Shown: positions 5,440 to 6,553 of the stretch, in pieces
Numbering within the stretch: the first letter of the stretch is position 1
Layout of the letters: each line of letters starts with the position of its first letter
Origin: Pullilachnospira_A gallistercoris
Lineage (GTDB): Bacteria > Bacillota > Clostridia > Lachnospirales > Lachnospiraceae
Assembly (NCBI GenBank): GCA_018712125.1
Contig: DVHM01000139.1
Coordinates: 1 to 6,553, forward strand
Reading direction: 5' to 3'
DNA length: 6,553 nucleotides
Made by a program: the position numbers and the translations under genes
The notes under the pieces: generated by a model
The model's database searches: none
Told to the model about the DNA's origin: nothing
What the model saw: the letters and a program-made list of their open reading frames with translations, nothing else

Positions 5440-5485
5440 ATGCGGACGGACCGCATTGTCCCTCTGCGCCAGGAGAAGGCGGCAG
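5440..5485 (+). other. Two short hairpins after the dehydrogenase gene, no clear terminator
   Basis: ATGCGG (5440-5445) pairs with CCGCAT (5451-5456), and CTGCGCC (5464-5470) can pair with GGCGGCAG (5478-5485) with one bulge. Neither is followed by a T-run; the sequence after the second is A-rich instead. The dehydrogenase transcript may stop here inefficiently or run on into the tRNA unit, whose terminator at 5667-5719 would then end both. Confidence 0.3.
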
Positions 5486-5517
5486 GAAAAAACTTTGCAA
5501 AATAATGAAGAAAAGTG

Positions 5518-5546
5518 TTGACAGAAACGGTCCAATATAGTATTAT
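5518..5546 (+). promoter_or_regulatory. Strong promoter of tRNA-Thr
   Basis: A perfect -35 TTGACA (5518-5523), a 17-base spacer and -10 TATTAT (5541-5546, five of six). Transcription is expected to start near 5552-5553, leaving a leader of about 15 bases before the mature tRNA. Confidence 0.9.
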
Positions 5547-5553
5547 TACTCAG

Positions 5554-5565
5554 GTCGGTAACGAC
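5554..5565 (+). other. Tetraloop hairpin in the pre-tRNA 5' leader
   Basis: GTCG (5554-5557) and CGAC (5562-5565) pair around GTAA, a GNRA-type tetraloop, ending two bases before the mature tRNA 5' end. It would occupy nearly the whole predicted leader. Short but perfectly formed. Confidence 0.4.
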
Positions 5566-5567
5566 AA

Positions 5568-5640
5568 GCTGGCGTGGCACAGGTGGTAGCGCACCTCATT
5601 GGTAGTGAGGAGGTCACGAGTTCGACTCTCGTCGCTAGCT
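5568..5640 (+). tRNA. tRNA-Thr (anticodon GGT)
   Basis: A full 73-base cloverleaf. The acceptor stem GCTGGCG (5568-5574) pairs with CGCTAGC (5633-5639) with one G-U pair, and the discriminator is T at 5640. The D-arm is GCAC, an eight-base loop AGGTGGTA, and GCGC, with an A-C mismatch at the third pair. The anticodon stem CCTCA/TGAGG is perfect and encloses TTGGTAG, giving anticodon GGT, which reads ACC and ACT. The variable loop is AGGTC. The T-arm ACGAG/CTCGT is perfect around TTCGACT. The 3' CCA is not encoded, so it must be added after transcription. A protein-like frame crossing this gene is an artefact. Confidence 0.97.
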
Positions 5641-5660
5641 GGATCAGCTTCGAAGGAAGC
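5637..5660 (+). other. Hairpins overlapping and following the tRNA 3' end
   Basis: AGCTG (5637-5641) pairs with CAGCT (5645-5649) around GAT, and GCTTC (5647-5651) pairs with GAAGC (5656-5660) around GAAG; the two stems share three bases, so they exclude each other in full. The first uses the last bases of the mature tRNA, and CAGCT could equally pair with AGCTG at 5567-5571 at the tRNA 5' end. They may influence 3' trimming. Confidence 0.35.
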
Positions 5661-5666
5661 AGGCAG

Positions 5667-5719
5667 GAAACCAATTCCCTACCCGATGTGGACGGGCGGG
5701 AGTTGGTTTCTTGTGTTTT
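5667..5719 (+). terminator. Long intrinsic terminator after tRNA-Thr
   Basis: The left arm starts GAAACCAA at 5667 and ends ACCCG at 5685; the right arm starts CGGG at 5693 and ends TTGGTTTC at 5710. They pair over about 17 base pairs with one mismatch and one small bulge, closing a seven-base loop (ATGTGGA). The tail TTGTGTTTT (5711-5719) is T-rich but interrupted by two G residues, so some read-through into lysA is possible. Confidence 0.88.
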
Positions 5720-5726
5720 GAACACA
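5712..5726 (+). promoter_or_regulatory. Inverted repeat between the tRNA terminator and lysA, candidate operator
   Basis: TGTGTT (5712-5717) and AACACA (5721-5726) are exact reverse complements around TTG. The repeat coincides with the terminator tail and with the best available -35-like sequence for lysA (TTGAAC at 5718-5723), though no good -10 is placed 16-18 bases further on. Could be an operator, part of the terminator, or chance. Confidence 0.3.
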
Positions 5727-5772
5727 GAATTTACAGAATATGGATTACGACACCGAAGGAGATACAAAAGCG

Positions 5773-6553
5773 ATGACGAAAAAACCGTTTGTTACGAAGG
5801 AAAAGATCGAGGAGATTGCAAAGGAGATTCCCACACCTTTTCATCTGTATGATGAGCGGGGGATCCGGGAAAACGCTCAGGCGGTAAAGGAAGCTTTCGC
5901 CTGGAATAAAGGGTTCCGGGAGTATTTTGCGGTAAAGGCGAACCCCAATCCGTTCCTGATCAATATTCTCAGAGAATACGGATGCGGCACGGACTGCTCC
6001 TCCCTGACGGAGTTGATGCTGTCTCACGAGCTGGGGGTAAAGGGGGAGGAGATCATGTTTTCCTCCAACGATACACCGGCGGAGGAGTTCCGTTACGCGG
6101 ATGAGATCGGAGCCACCATCAATCTGGATGATTTTACCCACATCCAGTTTCTGGAGGATACGATCGGTCATATTCCCGAGACCATAAGCTGCCGGTACAA
6201 TCCCGGAGGAGTCTACACCATCAGCAACGGTATCATGGACAACCCCGGCGACGCGAAATACGGTTTTACAAAGGAACAGCTCTTTGAGGGCTATCAGCTG
6301 CTGCGCAAGAAGGGGGCAAAGAGATTCGGACTGCATTCCTTCCTGGTCAGCAATACGGTAACCAACGACTATTACCCCAGCCTGGCAAAGACACTCTTTG
6401 AGCTGGTGGTAGAACTGAAGGAGAAGACTGGTATTGAGATTTCCTTCATCAACCTCTCCGGCGGTGTGGGTATCGCATACCGGCCGGATCAGACGCCCAA
6501 CGATATCCGGGTTATCGGAGAGGGCGTGCGGAAGGTGTACGAGGAAGTTCTCG
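5773..6553 (+). CDS. lysA: Diaminopimelate decarboxylase-family PLP enzyme, 3'-truncated by the window edge
   Basis: The first 260 codons of a fold-type III PLP-dependent decarboxylase; the frame is still open at the window end, and the family usually has about 410-430 residues. LysA converts meso-diaminopimelate to lysine. The PLP-binding lysine is K55 in YFAVKANPNP. Other family marks are CGTDCSSLTEL near 71-81, MFSSNDTP near 95-102, the NLDDFTHI strand near 117-124, and the glycine-rich phosphate-binding NLSGGVGIAYRP near 227-238. Where classical LysA has HxGS, this has HSFLVSN near 188-194, and RYNPGG replaces RINP; this is a pattern I associate with a clostridial LysA subgroup. The ATG at 5773 is chosen because AAGGAG lies at 5756-5761; an in-frame ATG at 5740 has no ribosome binding site. 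Related carboxynorspermidine decarboxylase is a less likely alternative. It follows the tRNA terminator, and no strong promoter of its own is obvious. Confidence 0.88.
   Translation, partial: MTKKPFVTKEKIEEIAKEIPTPFHLYDERGIRENAQAVKEAFAWNKGFREYFAVKANPNPFLINILREYGCGTDCSSLTELMLSHELGVKGEEIMFSSNDTPAEEFRYADEIGATINLDDFTHIQFLEDTIGHIPETISCRYNPGGVYTISNGIMDNPGDAKYGFTKEQLFEGYQLLRKKGAKRFGLHSFLVSNTVTNDYYPSLAKTLFELVVELKEKTGIEISFINLSGGVGIAYRPDQTPNDIRVIGEGVRKVYEEVL

Noticed and set aside
5574..5852. A 92-codon plus-strand frame beginning within the tRNA gene
   Set aside because: It crosses the tRNA, the terminator and the start of lysA in another frame; frames of this kind over tRNAs are a common misannotation.
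5731..6336. A 201-codon minus-strand frame opposite lysA
   Set aside because: LysA motifs on the plus strand are unambiguous, and the minus-strand product shows no domain.
1..6553. Search for mobile elements, CRISPR repeats, phage genes, toxin-antitoxin pairs or defence genes
   Set aside because: No transposase-, integrase-, Cas- or toxin-like protein and no regularly spaced repeats were seen; the tRNA gene has no adjacent integrase or evident attachment-site repeat.

Overview
The window looks like ordinary chromosomal DNA from a Gram-positive clostridial organism, most likely a Lachnospiraceae-type Firmicute of moderate G+C. The basis is the protein complement (a YlmC/YmxH sporulation-family protein next to NrdR, a YqeG-type HAD phosphatase, EF-P with a PGKG loop, a clostridial-style LysA), strong AGGAGG-like ribosome binding sites, canonical sigma-A promoters and classic hairpin-plus-T-run terminators. 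Every gene is on the plus strand. I see no mobile element, CRISPR array, prophage gene or defence cassette, and I do not find a previously undescribed multi-gene system.

Layout: (1) 3-1129: the 3' part of ychF, cut inside its P-loop by the window edge, with a strong terminator. (2) 1130-1455: a short intergenic stretch with a perfect 10-bp hairpin that buries the ribosome binding site of a small cysteine-rich PRC-barrel protein (ylmC/ymxH family). (3) 1486-3623: a sigma-A-like promoter in an A/T-rich repeat tract, then a compact probable operon of nrdR, a cysteine hydrolase of the isochorismatase superfamily, yqeG and rpiB; the last two overlap by ATGA. (4) 3662-4380: efp alone, with its own promoter and terminator. 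(5) 4421-5436: a D-2-hydroxyacid dehydrogenase with a near-consensus extended -10 promoter and a palindrome close to the predicted transcription start. (6) 5518-5719: tRNA-Thr(GGT) with its own strong promoter, hairpins on both sides and a long terminator. (7) 5773-6553: the first 260 codons of lysA, cut by the window edge.

Functionally the genes are mostly housekeeping: ribosome-associated ATPase (YchF), dNTP-synthesis regulation (NrdR), pentose phosphate metabolism (RpiB), translation of proline stretches (EF-P), decoding of ACC/ACT codons (tRNA-Thr), and lysine or diaminopimelate metabolism (LysA). The points most worth a second look are regulatory: the hairpin sequestering the ylmC ribosome binding site, the repeat tract at the nrdR promoter that partly resembles NrdR boxes, the palindrome under the dehydrogenase promoter, the structured flanks and D-stem mismatch of the tRNA, and an inverted repeat overlapping the tRNA terminator tail ahead of lysA.
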